Below are positions 1 through 7,663 of a stretch of 64,000 bases of DNA, one piece after another (positions within the stretch are counted from its first letter, which is position 1; every line of letters starts with the position of its first letter). The translations under genes were made by a program, and so were the position numbers. The notes under the pieces were generated by a model, which searched no databases, had not been told where the DNA came from, and saw only the letters and a program-made list of their open reading frames with translations. The DNA is from Actinacidiphila bryophytorum (GTDB taxonomy: Bacteria; Actinomycetota; Actinomycetes; Streptomycetales; Streptomycetaceae): the NCBI RefSeq assembly GCF_016916835.1, contig NZ_JAFFIX010000029.1, positions 38,947-102,946 of the forward strand. Direction: 5' to 3'.

Positions 1-1358
1 GCTTGGTCGAGCAGGTCTTGGCGCGTGAACAGGGTCACGTCATACCGTGACGGGTCCAGCATCGGCCGGCCGTCGCGGGTGTGATACCGCCGGTATCCCG
101 CGCGGTCCAGCAGGACCACGCGCTCGCGGTCGACGGCAAGGACCGTGGTGTCGACAACCTTCGCCGCCAGCGATCGTGCGGCCTCTGCGGTCGGCGCCAC
201 GGTGATGACCGAGCCGCACCGGTCCCGGTTGTTGCGCGGCTCGTGGACCAGGTCGCCGACAGCGCGCCGGATCTCGTAGTCGAGGACCCCTTCGGCGTTG
301 CGGTGCGGGCTCGGCTCGACCGCCGCCAGCCGGCCGGATCGGGGCGCCACGAGGGACCGGATGCCGGCGACCAGCCCGGTGGGCCGCAGGCGCGGCAGCC
401 CACCACCGCCGAAGATCTCGGCGATGTCGACGTAGATCGGGCGATCCAGCGCGGCGCCGAAGACGAACGGCATGGGGCCGCCGGCCAGCCGTCCGTTGAC
501 TTCCACTATGCGCGGGCCGTCAGCGGTCAGCACCATTTCGGTGTGTGCGGCCCCCAAGTCGAAGCCGATCGCATCGAGCGCCGACCGGCACATCGCGCTG
601 ATCTCGTCGGCGCCGTCGAGGTCCGCCGGGAAGCAGCCCCCGAGCTCGACCTGGTGCGGCAGCGGCGTCAATTGCCGGTCGGTCAGGCCCAGGACCAGGT
701 GGCGGCCCTGCGCGGTGAGCGTCTCGCAACTGACCACCGGACCGTCCATGTACTGCTCGACCAGGATCCGTCGGGCGGCCGTCGCCGAGCGCCCGTAGTG
801 CCGCAGAGCCAGAACCTGCGCGGCGCAGGCCCGCACGGCGGCGCGGTCATGGGCAACGGCCACGTTCACCGAGGCGGATCCGTCCACCGGCTTGACCACC
901 ACAGGGAAGCCGATCTCGGCCGCCGCGGCCACCGCCTCCGACGAGGAGCCGGTCAGCCGGAACCGGGGTTGCGGAATCCCGGCGGCGGCCAGGCGCTCGC
1001 GGGCGCGGAACTTGTCCCGGGTGAGCTGGACCGCCTCGATCGCGGTGTGCGGCAGGCCCAGCCGCGCCGCCGTCCGGGCCACGGCCAGGGTGTGCTGCTC
1101 ACTCATGGTGAGAACGGCGTCCAGGCCCGGCCCGTCGGCCAGCGGCGCCAAGGCCGCCAGCAGTTGGTCGGCGTCGGTGGTGCCGGCCGGCGTCAGGACC
1201 TGCTCGGCCAGCCGGAGATCGGTGTCCGGGACCGGTCGGCCCTTGAGGTACAGGCCCAGATCGCAGGTGACGAAGACGACCTGGTGGCCGGCGACCACCG
1301 CTTGCCTGACAAGCTCGAAAGGCCGGACCGTCTGGTGCTCGACAACGGCTATCCGCAT
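1..1358 (-). CDS. ATP-grasp carboxylate-amine ligase (3' end cut by window edge)
   Basis: No stop is reached before the left edge, so the C-terminus lies outside the window. The ATG at 1358 is preceded by GAGGAGGG, which overlaps the stop of the upstream acetyltransferase gene. About 452 residues are visible. The N-terminal part (RIAVVEHQTV, FVTCDLGLYL) is a pre-ATP-grasp fold. The ATP-grasp core follows, with GFPVVVKPVDGSAS (nucleotide-binding Lys), ILVEQYMDG and the Mg-binding IVEVNGRLAGG. Members of this family join a carboxylate to an amine via an acyl-phosphate, as in carnosine-synthase- or BacD-like enzymes. As the last visible gene of the toxoflavin-like operon it could link an amino acid to the product; the substrate is inferred, not seen. 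Confidence 0.85.
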   Translation of the reverse strand, partial: MRIAVVEHQTVRPFELVRQAVVAGHQVVFVTCDLGLYLKGRPVPDTDLRLAEQVLTPAGTTDADQLLAALAPLADGPGLDAVLTMSEQHTLAVARTAARLGLPHTAIEAVQLTRDKFRARERLAAAGIPQPRFRLTGSSSEAVAAAAEIGFPVVVKPVDGSASVNVAVAHDRAAVRACAAQVLALRHYGRSATAARRILVEQYMDGPVVSCETLTAQGRHLVLGLTDRQLTPLPHQVELGGCFPADLDGADEISAMCRSALDAIGFDLGAAHTEMVLTADGPRIVEVNGRLAGGPMPFVFGAALDRPIYVDIAEIFGGGGLPRLRPTGLVAGIRSLVAPRSGRLAAVEPSPHRNAEGVLDYEIRRAVGDLVHEPRNNRDRCGSVITVAPTAEAARSLAAKVVDTTVLAVDRERVVLLDRAGYRRYHTRDGRPMLDPSRYDVTLFTRQDLLDQ

Positions 1359-1370
1359 GGTGGTCCCTCC

Positions 1371-1916
1371 TCAGATTCTGGTTCGCGCCGTGGTGACGGA
1401 GGCCGGAGCCCGCACCACGCTTTTGGGCGGGACGTCGGTGAGGACCAGGGCATGTGCACCGATGACGCAGTCGTCCCCGACCTCGATGCGGCCCAGGATG
1501 GTGGCGCCGGCGCCGATGACGACCCGGTCGCCGATGATCGGGTGCCGCCGCTCACCGACCGGCAGGCGGTTGTCGCGCCACCAGCCGACGGCTCCGATCG
1601 TCACCTGTTGGAAGATCGTCACGTCGTCGCCGAGCACCGCCTGTTCGCCGATGACCACGGAGCAGCCGTGGTCGACGAACAGGCGCCGCCCGATCCGGGC
1701 GCCCGGATGGATGTCCACGCCGCCGGAGCACCTGCGGCCGATCAGCGTCACCAGCCGGGCGGGGACCCGAAGGCCCCGCAGGTACAGCCGGTGGGCCGGG
1801 CGGTGCAGCCAGATGGCCGGCAGGTGTGCGGCGAGCAGCGCCTCCAGGGTCGAACGCGCCGCCGGGTCCCGCTCCCGAACCACCCGCAGATCCTCGCGAA
1901 TCGTCCCGAACAGCAC
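1371..1916 (-). CDS. Serine O-acetyltransferase-like left-handed beta-helix enzyme
   Basis: 181 aa, GTG start one base after the methyltransferase stop. The C-terminal half is a hexapeptide-repeat left-handed beta-helix with the CysE signature around IHPGARIGRRLFVDHG (active-site Asp-His), then VVIGEQAVLGDDV, VTIG, and a C-terminal IEVGDDCVIGAHALVL coil. The N-terminal helical domain is short, as in compact bacterial SATs. The family acetylates serine with acetyl-CoA to O-acetylserine. Directly upstream sits a cysteine-synthase-like PLP enzyme that would use O-acetylserine, so the two form a dedicated supply-and-substitution pair rather than housekeeping cysteine synthesis (inference from the operon). 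Acetylation of serine itself is likely but not proven. Confidence 0.85.
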   Translation of the reverse strand: MLFGTIREDLRVVRERDPAARSTLEALLAAHLPAIWLHRPAHRLYLRGLRVPARLVTLIGRRCSGGVDIHPGARIGRRLFVDHGCSVVIGEQAVLGDDVTIFQQVTIGAVGWWRDNRLPVGERRHPIIGDRVVIGAGATILGRIEVGDDCVIGAHALVLTDVPPKSVVRAPASVTTARTRI

Positions 1917-1917
1917 A

Positions 1918-2601
1918 TCAGCCCCCAGGAGCCTGGGCGATCAGCAACTGGTAGGCCCGGCCCGGCAGCCGGCGAGGCACCCGGCAGCGGGCGACGACCG
2001 TGAACCCGGATCCGGACAGCAGCGCGTCCGCCTCGGCGTCGGTGAACGACCGGGACAGCCGGCCGCTGTCGTCCCGCTGCAGCTGGCCGGCCGCGGCCTG
2101 TTCCTCGTCGGTGAACAGGCTGATCGCCAGCAGACCGCCGGGGGCCAGCAGGTCCCGCAGCCGGCCCAGGTAGCGGCCGTACGCGTCGGGCTGCTGATGG
2201 TGAAGGACGCCGTTGTCGACGACGGCGTGGAAGCCCGGGGCCACCGGGACGTCGGTGATGTCTCCTACGTGGTAGGCGACCCGGTCGCCCCAGCGCGCGG
2301 TGATCTCCCGCCATTCCGGCAGTTCGACCAGGTCCACCGCCACGACCCGGTGTCCCAGGGCCAGCAGGACTTCGGCGTCCCGGCCGCGGCCGGCGCCCAC
2401 GTCGAGGACCAGGCTCTGCGGCGCGAGCCGGTCGTTCAGCAGCGGCACCAGGTGTGCCATGGCCGGCTCGCCGGTCCACACGTCCCGGCCGACGTCGTAG
2501 CGGCGCTGGAAGTCGCGTCCCATCACCTGTACGTAGCCGTCTGCCTGGGAGCTCCGGGGTGCGAAGTCCTCACTGAAGTGCGTCAAGAGATCCGCTCCCA
2601 T
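1918..2601 (-). CDS. Class I SAM-dependent methyltransferase, ToxA-like by context
   Basis: 227 aa, ATG start inside the 3' end of the PLP-enzyme gene (19-base overlap). Motif I is SLVLDVGAGRGRDAEVLL (about residues 63-80), followed by RVVAVDL (acidic end of strand 2), GDITDVPV and a DNGVLHH post-motif loop typical of small-molecule methyltransferases. In toxoflavin biosynthesis ToxA methylates the azapteridine ring nitrogens of 1,6-didemethyltoxoflavin. The company of GTP cyclohydrolase II, WD40 and SUMF1 proteins makes this enzyme the best ToxA counterpart here. The substrate is inferred from neighbours only; an O- or N-methyltransferase acting on another intermediate is possible. Confidence 0.85.
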   Translation of the reverse strand: MGADLLTHFSEDFAPRSSQADGYVQVMGRDFQRRYDVGRDVWTGEPAMAHLVPLLNDRLAPQSLVLDVGAGRGRDAEVLLALGHRVVAVDLVELPEWREITARWGDRVAYHVGDITDVPVAPGFHAVVDNGVLHHQQPDAYGRYLGRLRDLLAPGGLLAISLFTDEEQAAAGQLQRDDSGRLSRSFTDAEADALLSGSGFTVVARCRVPRRLPGRAYQLLIAQAPGG

Positions 2602-3626
2602 TCCTCGGGGGTCCCGGCATCCGGGAAAACCGTGACGACGACGGCCGGCCGCGGCAGTTCGGCGGCGATGCGCCGGGCGATCAGCCAGTTGGCGGCTGCC
2701 GAGCTGCCGATCCGGACACCGGTGCGCCGGTACATCTCAGCCATGGCTTCCAAGCAGCGCGGATAGGACACCGCATGGTGCTCGACCTGCGCGTCGTGCA
2801 GGGTGACGAACGGCTGCCGGATCCCGTTGCCGAACCCGCCCGAGCCCGCGTACTTGGGCAGGCCGTTCGGCGGTCGAGCGCTGCCGTAGGGCAGCTCCTG
2901 CGGGGTCACACCGATGAGCCGGACTGTGGGATGGCTCCGCCTCAGTGCCCGGTACACGCCGACGAGGGTGCCTCCGGTCCCGATCGACGCCACCCAGGCC
3001 GTCGGCGTCCGGCCGGCCAGCTGCCGGACGATCTCCGCGCCGGTGGTCCTCTGATGGCACCACAGGTTCGCCGGGTTGCGGTGTTGGTAGAGCAGAGTCC
3101 AGTCGGGCTCCTTGGCCGCGATGGCGTGCGCGGTCCTGACGACCTCGAGGAAACCCAGCTCCCGGTCGACGAGATCCACCAACGAGCCGTTCGCCGCCAG
3201 ATCGTCCAGCAGGCTCTTCGGGCTGGCCGAGGACAGCACGAGCCGGGATGAGATCCCGAGAGCGCGGCACAGCTGGGACAAGGACCGCGCGAGGTTCCCG
3301 CCGGAGTACTCCAGGATCCGCAGCTCGGACAGCGGCCGGTCGCCGTGGTCGCGGACCGCCTGAGCCAGCAGGGCGTAGGCGACCCGGTCCTTGATCGAGC
3401 CCGCCGGGTTCTCCCATTCGCACTTGGCGAGGATCGCCGCCCCGCCCCCCTGGGCCGGGGCCGGCATCAGCGAGGTGTCGCCGAGCGTGGCCGCGAAGCT
3501 TGCGAAGGCGGGATACCGGTCGCTCACGTCGGAGTAGCCGCCATGACCGTCGGCCTCGATGGGGCCGGCGTCCGCACTCTCCGGCAAGTGGAAGGGTGCT
3601 TCCAGCGGCACGGGTGCTGCGGTCAT
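2583..3626 (-). CDS. Cysteine synthase-like PLP-dependent beta-substitution enzyme
   Basis: 347 aa; the ATG at 3626 overlaps the preceding stop (ATGA). Fold-type II PLP enzyme: the Schiff-base lysine is K79 in NPAGSIKDR, the substrate loop is EYSGGNLARS (about 106-115, in place of the usual TSGNTG), and the phosphate-binding loop is IGTGGT (215-220). CysK/CBS-family members eliminate acetate from O-acetylserine and add a nucleophile to the aminoacrylate. With a serine acetyltransferase gene two positions downstream, a beta-substituted alanine built on a nitrogen nucleophile (as in willardiine or diaminopropionate pathways) is a plausible product. The altered SGGN loop argues for a nucleophile other than sulfide. 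It could instead be an ordinary sulfhydrylase. Confidence 0.88.
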   Translation of the reverse strand: MTAAPVPLEAPFHLPESADAGPIEADGHGGYSDVSDRYPAFASFAATLGDTSLMPAPAQGGGAAILAKCEWENPAGSIKDRVAYALLAQAVRDHGDRPLSELRILEYSGGNLARSLSQLCRALGISSRLVLSSASPKSLLDDLAANGSLVDLVDRELGFLEVVRTAHAIAAKEPDWTLLYQHRNPANLWCHQRTTGAEIVRQLAGRTPTAWVASIGTGGTLVGVYRALRRSHPTVRLIGVTPQELPYGSARPPNGLPKYAGSGGFGNGIRQPFVTLHDAQVEHHAVSYPRCLEAMAEMYRRTGVRIGSSAAANWLIARRIAAELPRPAVVVTVFPDAGTPEEWERIS

Positions 3627-4612
3627 GGCGTCTCCGCCAGCCGGAAGCCCATGGCGTAGATCGCCTTCCCGTAACGGCCGTGCCGACGCCGGCATCGGGC
3701 CAGGTCCCCGAAGCGGGTGAAGCTGCCGCCCCGGGCGACGCGGTAGCCGCCGGTCTCGCGGCGCAGGTCGTCGTCGACCACCGACCCGCCGGGGTACGGC
3801 GCGTATTCGTCGGCCACGTACTCCTCCACATTCCCGGCCATGTCGTCCACGCCGAAGGGGCTGCGTCCTGCCGGGAACGCCCCGACCGGGCTGGTGCGCA
3901 ACGGGCCGTGCTCCACGGTGTTCGCGCGATCGGTCTCGAACGTGGCGCCCCACGGGTACTCACGGCCGTCGCCGCCGCCGGCCGCGTACTCCCATTCGGC
4001 CTCGGTGGGCAGCCGGAACCGGCGGCCGGTCCGGGCGGACAGCCAGGCGGCGTAGGCGTCGGCGGCCTCGGCCGGGACCGTCCAGACCGGATGGTTGGCG
4101 AGTTCCAGGGGGTACGTCCCGAAAGTCCACGACGTCGGCAGCCAGGGCGTCCCGCTCTCCGCGGCGAAGACCCGGTACTCGTGATTCGTCACCGGGAAGC
4201 GCGCGATCCGGAAGTCGGCCAGCCGGATGTCGTACTCCGGGGTCTCCTTCTCGATCCACTCCCGGATCACACCCACGGGCCGCCATCGTTCGACGACCCG
4301 CTCCAACTCCTCGGTCGACAGCCCCAGGCGCACCACTTCGCCCGGGACGTCGACCATCACCGGGTCGAACGGATCGATCCGGGGATCACCGGCCAGCGCG
4401 AGCAGGGTGCCGGCGGCGTACCGTTCGGCGATCGCGGCCGTCGGCGATTCCAGAACCTCGACCAGCTTCTGCGGTGTCAGCTCTCGCAGCCGCTGGACGG
4501 CCCGCGCCACGGCCTCCGGCTCCAACCGGGTCACCAGGGTGGGGGGCAGGCCCATCGCGTCCCGGTCCCCGAGCTCGTTCGGGTTCCGCGTCAGGGTGAA
4601 CGGTGCGGTCAC
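3623..4612 (-). CDS. SUMF1/formylglycine-generating-enzyme-fold protein, ToxD-like
   Basis: 329 aa with a GTG start at 4612 that overlaps the WD40 stop (GTGA). A helical N-terminal region (about 1-130) precedes an FGE/SUMF1 domain with its recognisable landmarks: FPVTNHEYRVF, RLPTEAEWEYAAGG, YPWGATF, DMAGNVEEYV, RVARGGSFTRFGD and the terminal MGFRLAE. Only one Cys (ARCRRRHG) lies near the region where true FGE has its copper-binding Cys pair, so formylglycine chemistry is unlikely. ToxD of the toxoflavin pathway belongs to this superfamily and sits next to ToxC (WD40), exactly as here. Its catalytic role in azapteridine assembly is not something I can derive from the sequence. Confidence 0.87.
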   Translation of the reverse strand: MTAPFTLTRNPNELGDRDAMGLPPTLVTRLEPEAVARAVQRLRELTPQKLVEVLESPTAAIAERYAAGTLLALAGDPRIDPFDPVMVDVPGEVVRLGLSTEELERVVERWRPVGVIREWIEKETPEYDIRLADFRIARFPVTNHEYRVFAAESGTPWLPTSWTFGTYPLELANHPVWTVPAEAADAYAAWLSARTGRRFRLPTEAEWEYAAGGGDGREYPWGATFETDRANTVEHGPLRTSPVGAFPAGRSPFGVDDMAGNVEEYVADEYAPYPGGSVVDDDLRRETGGYRVARGGSFTRFGDLARCRRRHGRYGKAIYAMGFRLAETP

Positions 4613-6291
4613 GACAGGGCCAGCGAGATGACGTACACCGAGCCGTCGTAGGAACCGGCCAGCCAGCGGTTCCCGTCGGCGTCGAAGTGCAGCGAGGAGA
4701 TGCCGGAGGTGGTGGGACGCGTCGTGACCGGCCAGGTGTTCGTCTCCCGGTCGTAGACCGCGACGATCCCGTTGTAAGAGCCGGTGGCGATGTGACGGCC
4801 GTCGGCCGAGGCAGCGATGCACTTGATGGAGTGGTCGTGCGGCGTCTCGACGATCTGGGCTTCCATGCCCGTCCAGATCCGCAGCCGGAGATCGCGGCTG
4901 ATGCTCGCGAACTGCTTCGGCCCCAGTTCCGCGCAGCCGTTGGCGATCTTGTCGTGCGCGTCGGCCAAGCGCCCGGTCTGCTCCAGGCCCGACACGGAGA
5001 ACCATGAGGCCCCGGTGTCGGCGCACACGGAGAAGATCTCATCGCCGGCCACCGCGACGTCCTTCACGGCATTGGCATGCAGGCCCAGCGTCGCCACGTG
5101 CCGGAACTCGGGGGCAGTGGTGAACACCAAGCCCTCACCGGTGTAAGCGCCGATCACGACATGCGGGACGCCGTCCCGTTCGAAGGCCGCGCCGCAGTTC
5201 AACGGCGACCGGTGCTGGAACAGGCGCTCGCCGGTGTACGCGTCGAACAGCACGCCCATCTGTCCGCCGGTGACCACGCGATCGCCGACCCGGACCAGGA
5301 AGTTGCACAGGCTGCCCAGGCTCTGCCGCTCGACGCCGTCCTCCCACAGCAAGCCGCCGTCGCCGATGGCCAGCGTCCGGCCGTCGTTCCGGATCACGGC
5401 GTTGACACCCTCGGTGGGCTCCACGCCGCCGAGGTCCCAGACCTCCTCGGGGATGCGGTAGGTCGCGTAGCTGGCACCGAAGGTGGCGAACACCAAGGTT
5501 GCATCGTTCAGGAAGGCGCACGAGCGCGGCCACACCTCGCTGGGCAGGCTGGAGGAGGCGACCTGCCGGAAACCGTCGCTGACGTCCCACACCCGCAGCG
5601 CGCGGTCGTAGCTGAGGCTCACCAGCAACTGGTTGCCCGCGTTGTACACCAGGCGTTTTATGCCGGCGTCGTGGGCCGGGTGCCGGGTGATCCGGTCGCC
5701 GTCCAGCACGATGATCTCGCCCTCGTCGTTGCCGGCGAACGTGGTGCCGTCGGCGGCCAGTGCCACCGTGTCGGTCTCCACGCCGCCCAGGTCGATGTCC
5801 GCGACGGCCTCCGCGCCGTGGAGCGACCAGCGCTTGATGGTCCCGTCGTCGCTGGAGGAGATCAGCTCGTCCGCCCGCTCGGTCCAGGCGACCGAGATGA
5901 CGTCGGCGGTGTGCCCCTCGAAGACGTTGCGCAGCGCTCCGCCGAAGTCGTAGACGCGGACGCGGTGGTCCCGCGAGGCGGTCGCGACCAGCGGTTCGGT
6001 CGGATGGAACACCGACATCTCGACGTCGTCATCGTGATCGGAGAAGACGGTGAGGAGCTTCAGGTCCGGCACTGACCACAGGCGTGCGGAGTAGTCGCTG
6101 GAAGAGGTGAGCAGGTACTTCCCGTCCGGGCTGAAGCTGACCTGGTTGGCCAGGTGGTCGTGGAAGGAGCGGGCCAGCGGCTGCTTGCGGTCCGCGGCCC
6201 ACAGGATCACCTGGTTGTCGTAGCCGGCCGTGGCGACGAACCGGTCGTGGTAGGCGGCGATGCCGCTGATCGGTCCCCGATGACGAATCAC
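4609..6291 (-). CDS. WD40 beta-propeller protein, ToxC-like
   Basis: 560 aa; the GTG at 6291 overlaps the ribA stop (GTGA). The whole protein is WD40 repeats, enough for two propellers: clear blades include SFSPDGKYLLTSSSDYSARLW, VATASRDHRVRVYD, ELISSSDDGTIKRW, LLVSLSYDRALRVWDV, and near the end HIATGSYNGIVAVYD and WLAGSYDGSVYV. There is no signal peptide, so it is probably cytosolic. An intact, catalytic-motif-free WD40 protein between GTP cyclohydrolase II and a SUMF1-fold protein is the hallmark gene order of toxB-toxC-toxD. A scaffold role or an unrecognised catalytic role are both possible. Confidence 0.9.
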   Translation of the reverse strand: MIRHRGPISGIAAYHDRFVATAGYDNQVILWAADRKQPLARSFHDHLANQVSFSPDGKYLLTSSSDYSARLWSVPDLKLLTVFSDHDDDVEMSVFHPTEPLVATASRDHRVRVYDFGGALRNVFEGHTADVISVAWTERADELISSSDDGTIKRWSLHGAEAVADIDLGGVETDTVALAADGTTFAGNDEGEIIVLDGDRITRHPAHDAGIKRLVYNAGNQLLVSLSYDRALRVWDVSDGFRQVASSSLPSEVWPRSCAFLNDATLVFATFGASYATYRIPEEVWDLGGVEPTEGVNAVIRNDGRTLAIGDGGLLWEDGVERQSLGSLCNFLVRVGDRVVTGGQMGVLFDAYTGERLFQHRSPLNCGAAFERDGVPHVVIGAYTGEGLVFTTAPEFRHVATLGLHANAVKDVAVAGDEIFSVCADTGASWFSVSGLEQTGRLADAHDKIANGCAELGPKQFASISRDLRLRIWTGMEAQIVETPHDHSIKCIAASADGRHIATGSYNGIVAVYDRETNTWPVTTRPTTSGISSLHFDADGNRWLAGSYDGSVYVISLALS

Positions 6292-6941
6292 GATCCGGCC
6301 CTCTCCAGTTCGATGGCGTGCCGTGCCTCGACGACCTTGGCCTTGAGATAGCGGTAGTTGTCCGGGTTCGAGTGGACGTCGGTACTGAACACCGAGCGCA
6401 GGACTATGCCGGCGCCGCGGAGTTGTTCGACCTTGTCCGGGTTGTTGGTCAGCAGGTCGATCTCGTCCACGCCCAGAGACCGCAGCATCTGCGCGGCCAC
6501 CGTGTAGTCGCGCTCGTCGTCGGCCCGGCCGAGCTTGCGGTTGGCGGCGAAGGTGTCCAGGCCCTGGTCCTGCAGACGGTAGGCGTCGAGCTTGTTGTAC
6601 AGGCCGATGCCGCGGCCCTCTTGCCGTAGGTACAGCAGGTAGCCGCCGGCACGGTCGATCTTGGCTATGGCCTCGTGCAACTGCGGCCCGCAGTCGCAGC
6701 GCAGCGACCCGAAGACGTCTCCGGTGAGGCACTCGGAATGCAGACGGACGAGCGGCACCCGGCCGGGCTTCCCTATGCGGACTGCCAGGTGCTCGCGCCG
6801 GTCGGCCAGCCCGTGGAAGCTGATCAGCTCCGCGGGCACCGAAGAAGGCCCCGCCTGTAGCGCTATTGGCGTCCTGCCGCGGATGGTCGGCACGTGGTCC
6901 GAGGTTTCACCCACGTCGCCTGAGGTTGCACTCACAAACAT
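6288..6941 (-). CDS. ribA: GTP cyclohydrolase II, ToxB-like
   Basis: 217 aa, complete. Opens the GTP ring to 2,5-diamino-6-ribosylamino-pyrimidinone phosphate with loss of formate and pyrophosphate. The zinc ligands C71, C82 and C84 (SECLTGDV...LRCDCG) keep the spacing of E. coli RibA (54/65/67). LRQEGRGIGLYNK (105-117), GLDTFAANRKLG and LLTNNPDK complete the family signature. It is a single-domain RibA without the RibB half usual in actinobacterial riboflavin operons, and no other riboflavin gene is adjacent. As first gene of the operon it more likely feeds a pyrimidine intermediate into an azapteridine (toxoflavin-type) pathway. Start ATG at 6941; the upstream G-run is a weak RBS. Confidence 0.95.
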   Translation of the reverse strand: MFVSATSGDVGETSDHVPTIRGRTPIALQAGPSSVPAELISFHGLADRREHLAVRIGKPGRVPLVRLHSECLTGDVFGSLRCDCGPQLHEAIAKIDRAGGYLLYLRQEGRGIGLYNKLDAYRLQDQGLDTFAANRKLGRADDERDYTVAAQMLRSLGVDEIDLLTNNPDKVEQLRGAGIVLRSVFSTDVHSNPDNYRYLKAKVVEARHAIELERAGS

Positions 6942-7072
6942 CCCCCCATGGTGGAAAGGTGGTTATGTGAACTTCCCGCTCCGGCCATCGCGGCGGACGG
7001 ATCAAAGGCCCCGTAGTCGCACAGCGCGGTGGCGGTGCCACCGGGATCGGCGAACTCGCCCGGAATCCACAT
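6932..7072 (-). CDS. Possible 46-aa leader ORF overlapping the ribA start
   Basis: A short ORF (starts MWIPGEFADPGG, ends STMGGCL) whose stop lies 10 bases inside the ribA start, so it could couple translation to ribA. The first 27 codons have strongly GC-ending third positions typical of coding sequence here; the last third loses that bias. No good Shine-Dalgarno sequence is visible. It could be a leader peptide, a remnant, or chance. Function unknown. Confidence 0.3.
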   Translation of the reverse strand: MWIPGEFADPGGTATALCDYGAFDPSAAMAGAGSSHNHLSTMGGCL

Positions 7073-7373
7073 GAGACGTTCACGACTCGTCTCGCCTAGA
7101 GCGGCTATAGCGAGAACCAAGAAAGCGTTATGTCATGTCCGGTAGCGTCGAAGGCATCCTCTGTGAACCCTCACGGAGTTGCAGAACGGCATGCCTGAGC
7201 ATATTCCGGGTATTGCAGACCGCCGCCGGCGCAGCTACTCTGACGAATCCATGCCAATAGCAGACGGCGGGACCGGGCGGGAATCACCGCGCTGCCGTCC
7301 CAGCAGAGCGGAGGTCGCGGTGGCGTGCGATCCAACGCGCGGCCATAAGGCTGTCCCACCGTGCCGGTAACGC
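7073..7373. other. Intergenic region upstream of the toxoflavin-like operon
   Basis: About 300 bases expected to hold the promoter for the minus-strand operon. The local AT content is higher (for example ATAGCGAGAACCAAGAAAGCGTTATG at 7108-7133 read on +). I see no clear paired -35/-10, operator palindrome or terminator. Short ORFs exist on both strands but lack codon bias. Confidence 0.4.
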
Positions 7374-7538
7374 CTACAGCGAGGTCGGAGCCGAATGACT
7401 GCTGGAGGCCTCCGGCCACCCGGTGTCTGCCATGACGGTCCGGGACGCCGACTGGTGAGCGGCGCCGAGCCCGGCGCCCGCACCGATCAGACCCAGCACC
7501 GCCAGTGCAAGAGCCGTGAAAACAGTGATCCGTTGCAT
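7374..7538 (-). CDS. Small exported or membrane-anchored peptide (54 aa)
   Basis: ATG at 7538 with AGGA about 8 bases upstream. The N-terminus MQRITVF is followed by an uninterrupted hydrophobic Ala/Leu/Gly stretch (about residues 8-26), then AHQSASR, then a Ser/Thr-rich polar tail. This is a signal-peptide or single-membrane-helix pattern. It is divergent from the LuxR-type gene with about 125 bases between starts. No family is recognised; it may be an unannotated secreted micro-protein. Confidence 0.45.
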   Translation of the reverse strand: MQRITVFTALALAVLGLIGAGAGLGAAHQSASRTVMADTGWPEASSSHSAPTSL

Positions 7539-7663
7539 GCCAGTCCTATTCACGGGGTTGGTGACAGGTTGCTTGACGCGGACAAGCGTAGCTATCGCAC
7601 TCGATGTTCTCGGCCGGTCGAACCTTCCGGAACCTGCACATCGGCTTTCTGGAGGTTCTAATA

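Noticed and set aside
81..2003. Long plus-strand open frame over the ATP-grasp/SAT/methyltransferase genes
   Set aside because: Arg/Gln/Pro-rich shadow opposite three genes with strong motifs; a GC-rich antisense artefact.
3623..4612. True formylglycine-generating enzyme
   Set aside because: No sulfatase gene nearby and only one Cys in the active-site region; the ToxD-like context is better.
7171..7419. 82-aa minus-strand ORF between ribA and the LuxR gene
   Set aside because: No RBS, no codon bias, and it conflicts with the better-supported 54-aa exported peptide ORF.
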